Below, in pieces: positions 51,602 through 63,805 of a stretch of DNA of 64,000 bases; position 1 is the stretch's first letter; each line of letters starts with the position of its first letter. Position numbers and translations under genes: made by a program. The notes under the pieces were generated by a model. That model saw only the letters and a list, made by a program, of their open reading frames with translations, was not told the origin of the DNA and ran no database searches. This stretch comes from Lotus japonicus (lineage: Eukaryota; Streptophyta; Magnoliopsida; Fabales; Fabaceae): NCBI RefSeq assembly GCF_012489685.1, contig NC_080044.1, forward strand, positions 26,764,369 through 26,828,368, written 5' to 3'.

Positions 51602-53767
51602 ATGAGACTGCCCAGTATGTCGTTGAACAGTGTTAGCGTTTCTTTTTTAGAACTTTCCTCCCCTTCATCAGGCGGTGAAATTTCTTCACCATCTGTCATT
51701 GAAATTCCTGACTCGCCCTTGATTCATGATGATTCCGGCCCCACCGGCTCTGTTGACTCTGTTCTTTCTTCCAATGAAGGTTTGTCCTCGCCGGAATGGC
51801 GGACAAATGTGCACTTGGTTGAAGATAAGTGTTTGTGGCGTTCTATCTGGGGTAGTATTGGGAGTATCAACTCCCTTCGAATATCAGCTCAAGGGTTCAC
51901 GAAAGTGAATCCCGCCACTTCATGCAACGATGATTTGCAGTTAAACGTTCTCCCTTGTGGCGAGGATGATTGTGTCCTTTTGCGAAAAGACGCGTCAGAT
52001 GAGTCGCTCGACTTCTTTTATGTCTATGGTTATTTTTTTACTGATCTGAATATCAAACTTCCTTTTTCGCCTTTCATATGTCACGTTTTGTATTTTTTGA
52101 ATGTGGCGCCTTGCCAGCTCCAGCCCAACGCCTGGGGCTTTATTCGTTGTTTCGAGATCTTGTGTGATCATTTGAGCTTCACGCCCACCTACCCTTTATT
52201 TTTTCTTTTCTATAAGTTCGTTACTTAAAAACCTACTTCGATCAAGTGGGTTCCCCTTCTAGCCCGTAAGAAAATGAGCCGGTTCACCGCACTTAAGAGC
52301 CATTATAAAGTCTGGCAGAAAAAATATTTTAAGGTTGTTGAGTCGCCAGAAATAAAGAATCTGTTCCGGGATTCCAACAATTGCCCTCTCTTTCCTTTTT
52401 ACTGGACGAAAAATCCTCGCCGAAAAATCTTTGTTTCCTATGATGCCTTAGATGAATCCGAGCGAGGGGTTGCTGATTATCTTCAGTCGTTGCCGGTATT
52501 CTCTGGTCATGACTTTATTGAGGCGTCAAAAACTGGCACCTTGAATCAATTTTTTAGTAAGTCGATGATCTTCATGTGTAACTTTAAATTATCACTTCAT
52601 TCGTTATTCTTAACTTTGTCTTTTTTTTGTGCAGCCACGATGGGTAAAGGTAAGGTTGATGCTAGCCCGATGAAAATGAAGGAATATCTCGCCCAATCTG
52701 CTGAGGCGGCGAGAAAGAGGGCTGCTGAGGCTGAGCAGAAGAAAAGACACGAGGGTACTTCTGACTCAGGTAATGTCAGAGACCCCAAGCGCCAAAGGAC
52801 TTCGGGCGCTACTGAAAAAGTTGTTGGTGACAAACCTCTGCACCAAGCGACTCTGAATCAATCCGGCTTGACTTCAAGGGGCAAACCGGCTGAGAAAAAG
52901 AAGGGAAATGACAATCTCCCGCCACCTCGTCAAGATCCAAATGCGTCGACTGACCGCCCACGGACACCATTTGTTCATGTTGGCTCTAGTTCAGTTGTTG
53001 GAGGCGAGGCTCTCCCTGCCTTGCTAAGTTTGTCTGATCCTCGCTTTGACGGTTTAGACTTTATGAACCGGACTTTTGACAATACGATCCATAAAGACAT
53101 CGCTGGTCAAGGTCCTCCCAACATTGCCTTTATGGCCATCCATCATACGCTTTCGGCCACCAGTAATGTGGCGGGAATGGTCCAGCATGTGAAGGACATG
53201 CACACGGTTAAACAACACCTGGAGAAGAAAGCGGTCGATTGGAAGGCTGCTTACGAGCGAGCAAAAGGTGACGCTGAAGCTGCCAATAAGCGCCTGAAGT
53301 CGGCTGAAGAAACATGTGCTAAGTTAAATGAGGACTTGTCGACTTCCGACTTGCTCCTGCAGAAGACCAAGTCCTTGAAGGACACCATTGACGCCAAACA
53401 CACTGCTGCTTAGGCTAAGTGCCAAAAGATGGCGGAAAAGCATGAGCGCATGAAGGCTTCCATTCTTGGGCGTGCATCCCTTCAATTTGCTCAAGGCTTT
53501 GTAAAGGCCAAAGAGCAGATCAGTGTTGTTGAACCTGGTTTTGACCTTTCTCGCATCGGTTTTTTAAAGGAGATTAAGGATGGCCAAGTAGTTGGCGATG
53601 ATGATGTTGATCTTGACCTCCTTCCTCAGTTTAACTCTGAGAGTGAATCTGAGGAAGAGAATGGTGTAAATGGCAATGGCGAGGACAAGAATGGCGACGA
53701 AGGAGGGAGAGACCCCAAAGCCGATGCAAGCCAAGACAACAACGCCAACAATGAAAGCCTGGCTTGA
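51602..53767 (+). pseudogene. Antisense ORF of the Tat element (putative gypsy-type transposon protein)
   Basis: A single plus-strand frame from ATG 51602 to TGA 53765-53767, broken only by TAA at 52226-52228 and TAG at 53411-53413. The middle part (LPFSPFICHVLYFLNVAPCQ, LQPNAWGFIRCFEIL, then FTALKSHYKVWQKKYFKV and FPFYWTKNPRR) has the pattern of the plant domain annotated as putative gypsy type transposon. A later coiled-coil part (EAARKRAAEAEQKKR; AYERAKGDAEAANKRLKSAE) and an acidic tail follow. An intron with donor GTAAGT (52557) and acceptor TTTGTGCAG (ending 52634) is predicted; it is 78 bases, a multiple of three, and stop-free, so both forms stay in frame. The gene runs opposite to gag-pol, between integrase and the 3' LTR, as in Grande and Retand-like Tat elements. 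Its role in transposition is unknown. Confidence 0.7.
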
Positions 53768-54276
53768 TCTATTTTTATGTTGTTGTTTATTTTGTTCATG
53801 GGCTGTGCCCGTTTCAATTTTCACCCTGTATTGGGCTTCGCCCACTTTTTGTTTGTAATGTGTGTGGGTCGCGCCCTTTTTATCTCAATGAAGTTTCTTT
53901 TCTACAACTATGTTATTGTTGTTATTATTTATTGAGTTTTGGAGATTTAGGCTTATATTACCTTAGTCAATTTTTCCACGAGGCTTGGTTTCTAGTGGTC
54001 ACTAGAATTGCCAAGGCTTTGTGTACTCAGCGGTGATGCTTTCTTATTCCGAAAGACTTACTCGCGGTAGCTTGTACCTTAAGTTGATTCATTCCACCCA
54101 ATATTCAAACACGTATAAACTGATAAAAACTAAAATCACTTGAAGAGAAAAAATTTCATTGATTTTTCAAAATATGGGAGCTATCGTCCCTTCATTTACA
54201 TTTGCCGCCTCATTAAAAACCTTATAAAGGAAAAATGAGTGCGGCTTCTTTAATTTTTTGTTGTTTCTTTTAACTA

Positions 54277-56244
54277 AAATACTGCTTCAAATGCGAGGCG
54301 TTCCACGTTGGTGGACTTTTTCCATCTAATTGTTCCAACTTATAGGCTCCATTTCCAATGTCTGCCATCACCCTATAAGGTCCATCCCAATTAGGCGAGA
54401 GTTTGTTGTGTTTGTTGGGTAGCGTCCTTTTCCGGAGCACTTAATCTCCTGCCTTCATGGTTCTTGGAACTACTTTTGTTGCAAATTTTCGGGCGTAAGT
54501 CAGACGGTATGGCGTTTCTCCAGTACTTGTCTGTTCAGTTGTGTTGTATGCCCATAACACGCCTGGTAGTTCTTCCGCCCAAAGACCCTTTGCCTCGTCT
54601 AACTTCTTCTTCAAACCATTTAAAAGTACTTTATTAGCTGATTCCGCTTGCCCATTGGTCTGAGGATGCTCTACTGATGCAAACCGCATTTCAATCCCAA
54701 AGTCTGCACAAAACTCTCTTGTCAAATTACTAGTAAATTGAGTCTCGTTGTCCATTACCAGCGCCATGGGAACACCAAACCTGCATATTATCCTTCGCCA
54801 TAAAAAATTTCTGATTTTGGCGGCGGTAATGGTTGCCAATGCCTCAGCCTTTATCCACTTAGTGAAGTAATCCACCGCCACAACAATATACTTCATTTGT
54901 GCCTTTGCCATTGGAAATGGACCTAGTATGTCTGTCCCCTACATAGCAAAGGGCCACGGTGCCATCATGGTTGTCAAATGTTCTGGCAGGGCTTTATGCA
55001 AATCAGAGAAAACGTGACACTTAACGCATTTTTTCACATATTCTAAACAATCCTTTTTTAATGTCGGCCAGTAGAATCCCGCTCTTAGCACTTTTACTGC
55101 CAAAGATCGCCCTCCTATGTGGCTAGAGGATACTCCCTCATGAACTTCTCCCATGATCCCCTGGGCGTCCTTAGCGTCCACACATTTGAGTAATGGTGAC
55201 ATTATACCGCGCTTGTACAGTTCATCGCCCACTAATGTGTAAAAGCTGGCCTCCCTGTGTTTTTCTCTTGTGTTTAAATCATCTTCTCTTGGGGGATTTT
55301 GAAGAAATTTTTTAATGGGCTCCATCCACGAGGATTCCCCTTCTGCTATAGCTTTTACCGCCTTTATCTTTACTTCAACAAGGTCAATACTGGGGCGAGG
55401 AAGAGTTTCTTGAATGATTGTTTGGTAATTACCCAATCGTCCCATGCTAGCTAACTTTGCCAATACATTTGCCCGCTCATTTTGGCTTCTTGGAATGTGT
55501 TCTATCCTAACCTTTTCAATCTCCATCATCAGCCTGTGTACAATTTCCAAATATTTAGAAAGTTGTAGATCCTTCACCTGGTACTCTCCTTTCACTTGTT
55601 TAAATACTAACTGTGAGTCGCCTTTGATGAACAACTTGTGAACTCTTAACTCAACGGCGAGCCTTAAGCCGGCTATCAGTGCTTCATACTCGGCTTGGTT
55701 GTTGCTTGCCCTGAATTCAAATTTCAAAGATTGCTCGATCACCATCTTATCCGGGCTTTCAATCGTTATTCCCGCCCCACTTCCTTTGTCATTGGAAGAA
55801 CCATCAACAGACAAAATCCATTCTCCAAACACACTCTCGCCATCGGTAGGCGTCATTTCTGCCACAAAGTCAATCAAACTTTGGATTGTTACAGTTCCTC
55901 TTGGCTCGTACTGGATGTCGTATTCAGACAATTCTACTGACCAACTGACTAACCGCCCTGACAGGTCCGGTTCTTGTAGTACTTGCCTCAGTGGAATATC
56001 AGTTTTGACTTTCACCTGGAAACTTTGAAAATATGGCCGGAGGCGTCTTGCCGTTTTCAGAATTGCCAAAGCAGCCTTTTTGATTTTTTGATATCGCAAT
56101 TCAGCGCCTTGCAAAGTATGGCTGACGAAATAAATGATCTTGTATTTTTTAGCCTCCTCTTGAAACAAGACTGTGCTAACAACTTTGTCTGTGACCGCCA
56201 GGAAGAGGATTAAAGGAATATTCGGTGTAGGCTTGGATAATACA
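54277..56244 (-). pseudogene. Tat pol: RNase H, archaeal-type RNase H and integrase
   Basis: From the insertion junction the minus frame encodes Gypsy RNase H (YKIIYFVSHTLQGAELRYQK, RLRPYFQSFQV). A second RNase H follows (WILSVDGSSNDKGSGAGI, NNQAEYEALIAGL, LFIKGDSQLV). Integrase comes next: zinc part with HEGVSSSHIGGR and CVKCH, then the core with VDYFTKWIKAEAL, VMDNETQFTSN and HPQTNGQAES. It ends with a typical C-terminus (NWDGPYRVMADIGNGAYKL ... WNASHLKQYFS). Stops at 54939-54941 and 54441-54443 disable it. The upstream part of the same frame is at 63806-64000. Confidence 0.88.
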
Positions 56245-59200
56245 TGTAAGACCCAAGTTTTTAAGCTTAGAATAAGTGGGAGAGATTTCCATTTACGATT
56301 AGGTTTGACGTATTGTGAAGAGAAACCTGAACAAGAGTTTATTTAGTGAAATAAATTTATGAAGGAGAAAGTTCAGGAAAAGACTAATCTTCCACCCTTG
56401 GAACACTATAAGAATAAATTTCCAAAAATCTTCCACCCTTGGAACACTGTAGGAATTTATTCCAAAAATCTTCAGAGAAATGTTAGAACTTCTCTTTTTC
56501 CATACATCACAATCGTTTCGAGGCGAAACTCTAGGATCTACGAACGTCCGATTCCAATCATCGGAAGTTTGCCGAAACCGAAACCCTGGTATTTCAAAAC
56601 CCTAGAATCACCCGACAATGAAGACTTTTTCTATTCATAACATCAAATGAAGATTCCACACGCGTACACCCATTTCTCTTGATGATTTCAATCTTTCTTC
56701 AGAAGAAAGTTTTCTATTCCGACATTCGATGCAAAAAGTAACTTATCGGGCAAAATAGTTTTACACCGACTTTGCATTAGTCGCCTAAAATACAAGGGAA
56801 CCTCTTTTTAGTTTTGGAATTCTTTCGCCAAAACCTATCTTAGAATTCATGGAGAATGAAGCCGGAAAAATCAGGTTCGCGAAACTTTCATTTTCCCGCG
56901 TTTTCCAACCTCTATATATAGCATTAAAAACAAGCCTCGAAAACCAAAAATCATACCGATATTTCTTTGAAGAATTAGAAGATTCAGCGAGGAGAATATC
57001 GTGTCTAAAATACGTTGGAATCAGTAGGAAGAAATCGGGATCGCTTTTATATTTTTATTTTAACTCTATGAGTTAAATCCTCCGATATCTAAATAAAACT
57101 GTACCGGTTTACAAAATATCTATTCATTCTTATCCAATCTTTGATAAATATCTGTTCATACTTATCCAATCTTGATAAATATCTATTCATACTTATCCTA
57201 TCCTTAATAAATATCTTCCATTTCATTCCCTATAAATATGTGAAGCTTGAAACAAAAACCTCACAAACACACACACACAATCCGCGGCTTGGAGAGAAGA
57301 GGGAGGAGGAGAGCTTTTCTTCATTTCTTGCTTGATCGTTGATTCAACAGTTGCTACTTGAAGGTATCGAGATTCGTTTGGAGGAACACTTGGAGCAGGA
57401 AAAGAGGATTGTGAAGGAGCGTTTGAAGAGAACCCTGGAGAATCTACAGGTGAGGGCTACTCACTGAACTATTAGCTAATGCTTTAGGTGTCGACGAATT
57501 CGACTTGATTTATTGTTTATGCACTTGTTTGTGTTTGACTGGAAAATGTTTTCTGAGGCTTCGGCTGACAATGATGAGTATTCATCTATTGATTGTTTTT
57601 GAGATTGACTTACATGCTATGTGCTAAATGGTTAATTTAGGATGTGTGATATCTGCTCTATATGCTAAGTGTTATGTGGTTAACTTAGGATGTGTTGATA
57701 TATGAGCTATGATTGTTGAATTGTGCTAACTTAACTATGCTATTACACATATATCTGTTATGCTTTAGAGTGAGGATAACGGGCATGTCATGCCGATTTT
57801 ATTTTGGGATTTTGGGAAGTTTGATGGGACGGACCGAGGTTCGTACCCTATTATTGTTTTATGGATCAAGACCTTCTCAAAGGAAAATGAGTTTGAAAAT
57901 GATATTGGAAACACCCCATTTGAAGTCACGTAAGAACTTGGGTTGTTCTGTCTAAGGTAAGAAGGGCTTTTAATGAGGCATTGTGCCCGGCCAGCTTACC
58001 TGGGAACTTCTCGGGCCATTACTTGGGTGATGATGGACCTTTTGTTTTGAGACCTTCTCCAGGGAATCATTGGAATTATGAGAACTTTGAAACTAATAGG
58101 ATTAGAGACGAAACTTAAACAATTGCATAATGAACCTCCATAATGTATTAAACAACCTCAAAACCCTTAATGTAATGATAAAAGACTCAGACGAAAGTTT
58201 AGGGCTTGAACATTAAGTTTTGAAAATGAGAAGTGTCGTCGAGTCCAAGAGCTGAGAAAACTAGTAAGTTTTTTAGTATGTTGATACTCTTGTGCTCTGG
58301 GAGCAGTTGTGTTGTGAGGCTATCCTGGGGATAAGTCCGGGAAACCGGTAGTTTCCGAGTATGTTGATACTCTTTGCTCGTTGAGCAGTTTTGACCATCG
58401 GATGGAGATGAGTCGGATGATTTGGAGATCATCACGAGATAATGTGTTGTTGTGAAGTGTGTCTTTTGTCGCAGAATCGACTTTATCTTAGGGTAAGCTT
58501 TTAGAGACATTAATTTAGCTAGAACACGTGGCGACGTGTCGAGTGAGATTCGGAGACGTTGTTTGACTAATCATCCTGCATTCATGCAACATTAATGAGG
58601 TATTAACACAGGACGTACTCTGGACCTCGTCGGTTTCCAAAATGGTCATAAGACCCGGAATGCCGTGTAAGAGCGTTTGTAGACGACTCTTGTAGCAGAC
58701 CGAAATGGCAGACCTTCGGGTTTACTGCTGATCTGGCTACCTTTGTGTGGTGTAAGAGGCACGCGGGCCGAAATGGTCCCACCGTGGCTGGTGTTAGGGC
58801 TGATCCGTTGATGTCCATCCGTTTCCGGAATGCATTTGGTTAACTGGGTTAACCGTCATTTGCATTTCATGCAACATGCATACTGACTTAGTTTCTGTGT
58901 GTGATTGATAATTGTTAATCTTATCTGATGCATGTTAATTGTTATTATCGTCTTTTATATTCATTGTGAACTGTACAACCCTAGGATGCTATCTCTAACT
59001 TATAAGCCTAAGTAGCTATATCTATCTGTATCTATTGGATTTATTATTTACGTAATTCTTTGGAGTTGACCCTCGCGTCTTCTGTGTGTGCTTTGGCGGA
59101 CAAACGCCCATTGTCAGATGTCCATGGTGGACTGATTCACGACGGTTCACCCTTCGGGGGGAACTAGGTTCGAGATGCTGGAACAGGAGCGCATCGCGGT

Positions 59201-59752
59201 AGCGAGAGGAGGACGGATGGTGTACATAGACTTGGTCGTTCTGGTTTCAGATTCGGACGACGATCACGTTAGCATGTAGGATTGAGTGTTAGTGTGAGCT
59301 CCTCGAAACAAGATTAGTGTAGGAGTAGAGTCTTAGCTCTGACCGTCATGTTTTCTATTTGGGGACAGGGTAGTTTCCCGCCTATAGCTTTTTGTGTGGT
59401 TTCTCTACGGGAATCACAGAGAGTTGGTTGGACTAGGAGGTCTCGTTTTAGGCCGTTTGGGCTGCCTTATTCTCATTTTTGAGGGATAATGTTGCAGACA
59501 CTTGACCTTTCTTTTGGTCTGTACCTTTTGCCTACGAGCGCTACTTTCTGTCACTGGAGGATACTCGTGACGTGGGCTGTTACTTACAGCGGGGGCTGTA
59601 TTTATAATAGATATTAATTCTGTTATCTTTTGTTGGGAGTTTATTTCCTTCAGTCTTTGGTTCCATTATAAAAAATATATATATATTCACGTTTTTCCGC
59701 TTAAGTTTCTTTTTGGTTACTAAAGTGACGCCACCAAAATCGGGGTGTTACA
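56245..59752 (+). repeat. Left LTR of the chromovirus derivative
   Basis: 3508 bp. A TATA box candidate (TATAAATA, 57231-57238) follows a triplicated tatct(g/a)ttcat(a/t)cttatcc block (57117-57200). A transcribed-looking part and a donor-like acag|gtgagg (about 57449) follow. Short ORFs inside it occur identically in both LTRs and show no domain. Confidence 0.93.
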
Positions 59753-60296
59753 TTGTGGTATCAGAGCTTGTCGAGTCTTTCGGGAGTCTTTGGGGAATAG
59801 GTCTTCTGTGCTAGGTTGTGTGACTCTGCAAAGAGTAAAAAATTGATTGTCTGCAAGCGATTTTTCGCTTAGAATTGATTGAAGTTAGTGCTTAATCATA
59901 TTGTATAGCATGTTAGATGCTATCTCATGATGAGTACTAACTGTTTGATTGACTTAACAGAACCTAGATGTTATCCTAGGAATGGATTGGTTGTCCCAAT
60001 ATCATTGTCTTTTGGACTGCAACCGAATAAGGGATTTAGTGCTGTTAGCATTTACGATTGTAGTTAAATCTCGGAAAGTTGAAGATGATAGGTCTGTTGA
60101 GACGCCGTCGGTCAACATTGGGACTAGAAGAGTGAAACAATCGAAGGGAAAGCTGAGTGCTTTAGTGAAAGTTATTTGGAACAAAGACACAGACGGTGCC
60201 ATATGGGAGTTAGAGGAGAAGATCAAGGAATAATATCCAGAGTTTTTACTGAACCCTAAGTTTCGAGGACGAAACTTTCTTTTTGGAGGGTAGTAA
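59753..60296 (+). pseudogene. Deleted chromovirus interior with in-frame protease-integrase remnant
   Basis: The primer-binding site TGGTATCAGAGC lies at 59756-59767. From about 59964 a frame reads LDVILGMDWLSQYHCLLDCN, the end of the Gypsy protease and its spacer. It then runs, without a stop, into KVIWNKDTDGAIWELEEKIK, the integrase C-terminal part preceding the chromovirus tail, ending at a stop at 60231-60233. Reverse transcriptase, RNase H and the integrase core are gone. Frgaggacgaa-type sequence (tttcgaggacgaaactttc, 60261-60279) and ttttggaggg form the usual end and plus-strand primer tract. The surviving frame is probably too small to be functional. Confidence 0.75.
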
Positions 60297-63200
60297 TGTA
60301 AGACCCAAGTTTTTAAGCTTAGAATAAGTGGGAGAGATTTCCATTTACGATTAGGTTTGACGTATTGTGAAGAGAAACCTGAACAAGAGTTTATTTAGTG
60401 AAATAAATTTATGAAGGAGAAAGTTCAGGAAAAGACTAATCTTCCACCCTTGGAACACTATAAGAATAAATTTCCAAAAATCTTCCACCCTTGGAACACT
60501 GTAGGAATTTATTCCAAAAATCTTCAGAGAAATGTTAGAACTTCTCTTTTTCCATACATCACAATCGTTTCGAGGCGAAACTCTAGGATCTACGAACGTC
60601 CGATTCCAATCATCGGAAGTTTGCCGAAACCGAAACCCTGGTATTTCAAAACCCTAGAATCACCCGACAATGAAGACTTTTTCTATTCAGAACATCAAAT
60701 GAAGATTCCACACGCGTACACCCATTTCTCTTGATGATTTCAATCTTTCTTCAGAAGAAAGTTTTCTATTCCGACATTCGATGCAAAAAGTAACTTATCG
60801 GGCAAAATAGTTTTACACCGACTTTGCATTAGTCGCCTAAAATACAAGGGAACCTCTTTTTAGTTTTGGAATTCTTTCGCCAAAACCTATCTTAGAATTC
60901 ATGGAGAATGAAGCCGGAAAAATCAGGTTCGCGAAACTTTCATTTTCCCGCGTTTTCCAACCTCTATATATAGCATTAAAAACAAGCCTCGAAAACCAAA
61001 AATCATACCGATATTTCTTTGAAGAATTAGAAGATTCAGCGGGGAGAATATCGTGTCTAAAATACGTTGGAATCAGTAGGAAGAAATCGGGATCGCTTTT
61101 ATATTTTTATTTTAACTCTATGAGTTAAATCCTCCGATATCTAAATAAAACTGTACCGGTTTACAAAATATCTATTCATTCTTATCCAATCTTTGATAAA
61201 TATCTGTTCATACTTATCCAATCTTGATAAATATCTATTCATACTTATCCTATCCTTAATAAATATCTTCCATTTCATTCCCTATAAATATGTGAAGCTT
61301 GAAACAAAAACCTCACAAACACACACACACAATCCGCGGCTTGGAGAGAAGAGGGAGGAGGAGAGCTTTTCTTCATTTCTTGCTTGATCGTTGATTCAAC
61401 AGTTGCTACTTGAAGGTATCGAGATTCGTTTGGAGGAACACTTGGAGCAGGAAAAGAGGATTGTGAAGGAGCGTTTGAAGAGAACCCTGGAGAATCTACA
61501 GGTGAGGGCTACTCACTGAACTATTAGCTAATGCTTTAGGTGTCGACGAATTCGACTTGATTTATTGTTTATGCACTTGTTTGGGTTTGACTGGAAAATG
61601 TTTTCTGAGGCTTCGGCTGACAATGATGAGTATTCATCTATTGATTGTTTTTGAGATTGACTTACATGCTATGTGCTAAATGGTTAATTTAGGATGTGTG
61701 ATATCTGCTCTATATGCTAAGTGTTATGTGGTTAACTTAGGATGTGTTGATATATGAGCTATGATTGTTGAATTGTGCTAACTTAACTATGCTATTACAC
61801 ATATATCTGTTATGCTTTAGAGTGAGGATAACGGGCATGTCATGCCGATTTTATTTTGGGATTTTGGGAAGTTTGATGGGACGGACCGAGGTTCGTACCC
61901 TATTATTGTTTTATGGATCAAGACCTTCTCAAAGGAAAATGAGTTTGAAAATGATATTGGAAACACCCCATTTGAAGTCACGTAAGAACTTGGGTTGTTC
62001 TGTCTAAGGTAAGAAGGGCTTTTAATGAGGCATTGTGCCCGGCCAGCTTACCTGGGAACTTCTCGGGCCATTACTTGGGTGATGATGGACCTTTTGTTTT
62101 GAGACCTTCTCCAGGGAATCATTGGAATTATGAGAACTTTGAAACTAATAGGATTAGAGACGAAACTTAAACAATTGCATAATGAACCTCCATAATGTAT
62201 TAAACAACCTCAAAACCCTTAATGTAATGATAAAAGACTCAGACGAAAGTTTAGGGCTTGAACATTAAGTTTTGAAAATGAGAAGTGTCGTCGAGTCCAA
62301 GAGCTGAGAAAACTAGTAAGTTTTTTAGTATGTTGATACTCTTGTGCTCTGGGAGCAGTTGTGTTGTGAGGCTATCCTGGGGATAAGTCCGGGAAACCGG
62401 TAGTTTCCGAGTATGTTGATACTCTTTGCTCGTTGAGCAGTTTTGACCATCGGATGGAGATGAGTCGGATGATTTGGAGATCATCACGAGATAATGTGTT
62501 GTTGTGAAGTGTGTCTTTTGTCGCAGAATCGACTTTACCTTAGGGTAAGCTTTTAGAGACATTAATTTAGCTAGAACACGTGGCGACGTGTCGAGTGAGA
62601 TTCGGAGACGTTGTTTGACTAATCATCCTGCATTCATGCAACATTAATGAGGTATTAACACAGGACGTACTCTGGACCTCGTCGGTTTCCAAAATGGTCA
62701 TAAGACCCGGAATGCCGTGTAAGAGCGTTTGTAGACGACTCTTGTAGCAGACCGAAATGGCAGACCTTCGGGTTTACTGCTGATCTGGCTACCTTTGTGT
62801 GGTGTAAGAGGCACGCGGGCCGAAATGGTCCCACCGTGGCTGGTGTTAGGGCTGATCCGTTGATGTCCATCCGTTTCCGGAATGCATTTGGTTAACTGGG
62901 TTAACCGTCATTTGCATTTCATGCAACATGCATACTGACTTAGTTGCTGTGTGTGATTGATAATTGTTAATCTTATCTGATGCATGTTAATTGTTATTAT
63001 CGTCTTTTATATTCATTGTGAACTGTACAACCCTAGGATGCTATCTCTAACTTATAAGCCTAAGTAGCTATATCTATCTGTATCTATTGGATTTATTATT
63101 TACGTAATTCTTTGGAGTTGACCCTCGCGTCTTCTGTGTGTGCTTTGGCGGACAAACGCCCATTGTCAGATGTCCATGGTGGACTGATTCACGACGGTTC

Positions 63201-63805
63201 ACCCTTCGGGGGGGGACTAGGTTCGAGATGCTGGAACAGGAGCGCATCGCGGTAGCGAGAGGAGGACGGATGGTGTACATAGACTTGGTCGTTCTGGTTT
63301 CAGATTCGGACGACGATCACGTTAGCATGTAGGATTGAGTGTTAGTGTGAGCTCCTCGAAACAAGATTAGTGTAGGAGTAGAGTCTTAGCTCTGACCGTC
63401 ATGTTTTCTATTTGGGGACAGGGTAGTTTCCCGCCTATAGCTTTTTGTGTGGTTTCTCTACGGGAATCACAGAGAGTTGGTTGGACTAGGAGGTCTCGTT
63501 TTAGGCCGTTTGGGCTGCCTTATTCTCATTTTTGAGGGATAATGTTGCAGACACTTGACCTTTCTTTTGGTCTGTACCTTTTGCCTACGAGCGCTACTTT
63601 CTGTCACTGGAGGATACTCGTGACGTGGGCTGTTACTTACAGCGGGGGCTGTATTTATAATAGATATTAATTCTGTTATCTTTTGTTGGGAGTTTATTTC
63701 CTTCAGTCTTTGGTTCCATTATAAAAAATATATATATATTCACGTTTTTCCGCTTAAGTTTCTTTTTGGTTACTAAAGTGACGCCACCAAAATCGGGGTG
63801 TTACA
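60297..63805 (+). repeat. Right LTR of the chromovirus derivative
   Basis: 3509 bp, almost identical to the left LTR. Differences seen include cattcag/cattcat at 60690, ggggag/gaggag near 61041, gggttt/gtgttt near 61584 and one extra G-run change near 63210. Confidence 0.93.

Larger units (their letters stand above)
56245..63805 (+). mobile_element. Chromovirus (Tekay/Del-like) derivative: 3.5-kb LTRs around a 544-bp interior
   Basis: The target duplication ATACA lies at 56240-56244 and 63806-63810. LTRs at 56245-59752 and 60297-63805 start TGTAAGACCCAAG and end GGGGTGTTACA. By eye I find only about six differences between them over 3.5 kb, so insertion is very recent. The interior keeps the primer-binding site, a short fused pol remnant and the plus-strand primer region. 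It must have been mobilised by an autonomous relative. Confidence 0.93.

Noticed and set aside
56359..58818. Matching pairs of short ORFs around 56.4-58.8 kb and 60.4-62.9 kb
   Set aside because: They lie in the two LTRs of the chromovirus derivative; duplication of the LTR explains their identity, and no domain is seen.
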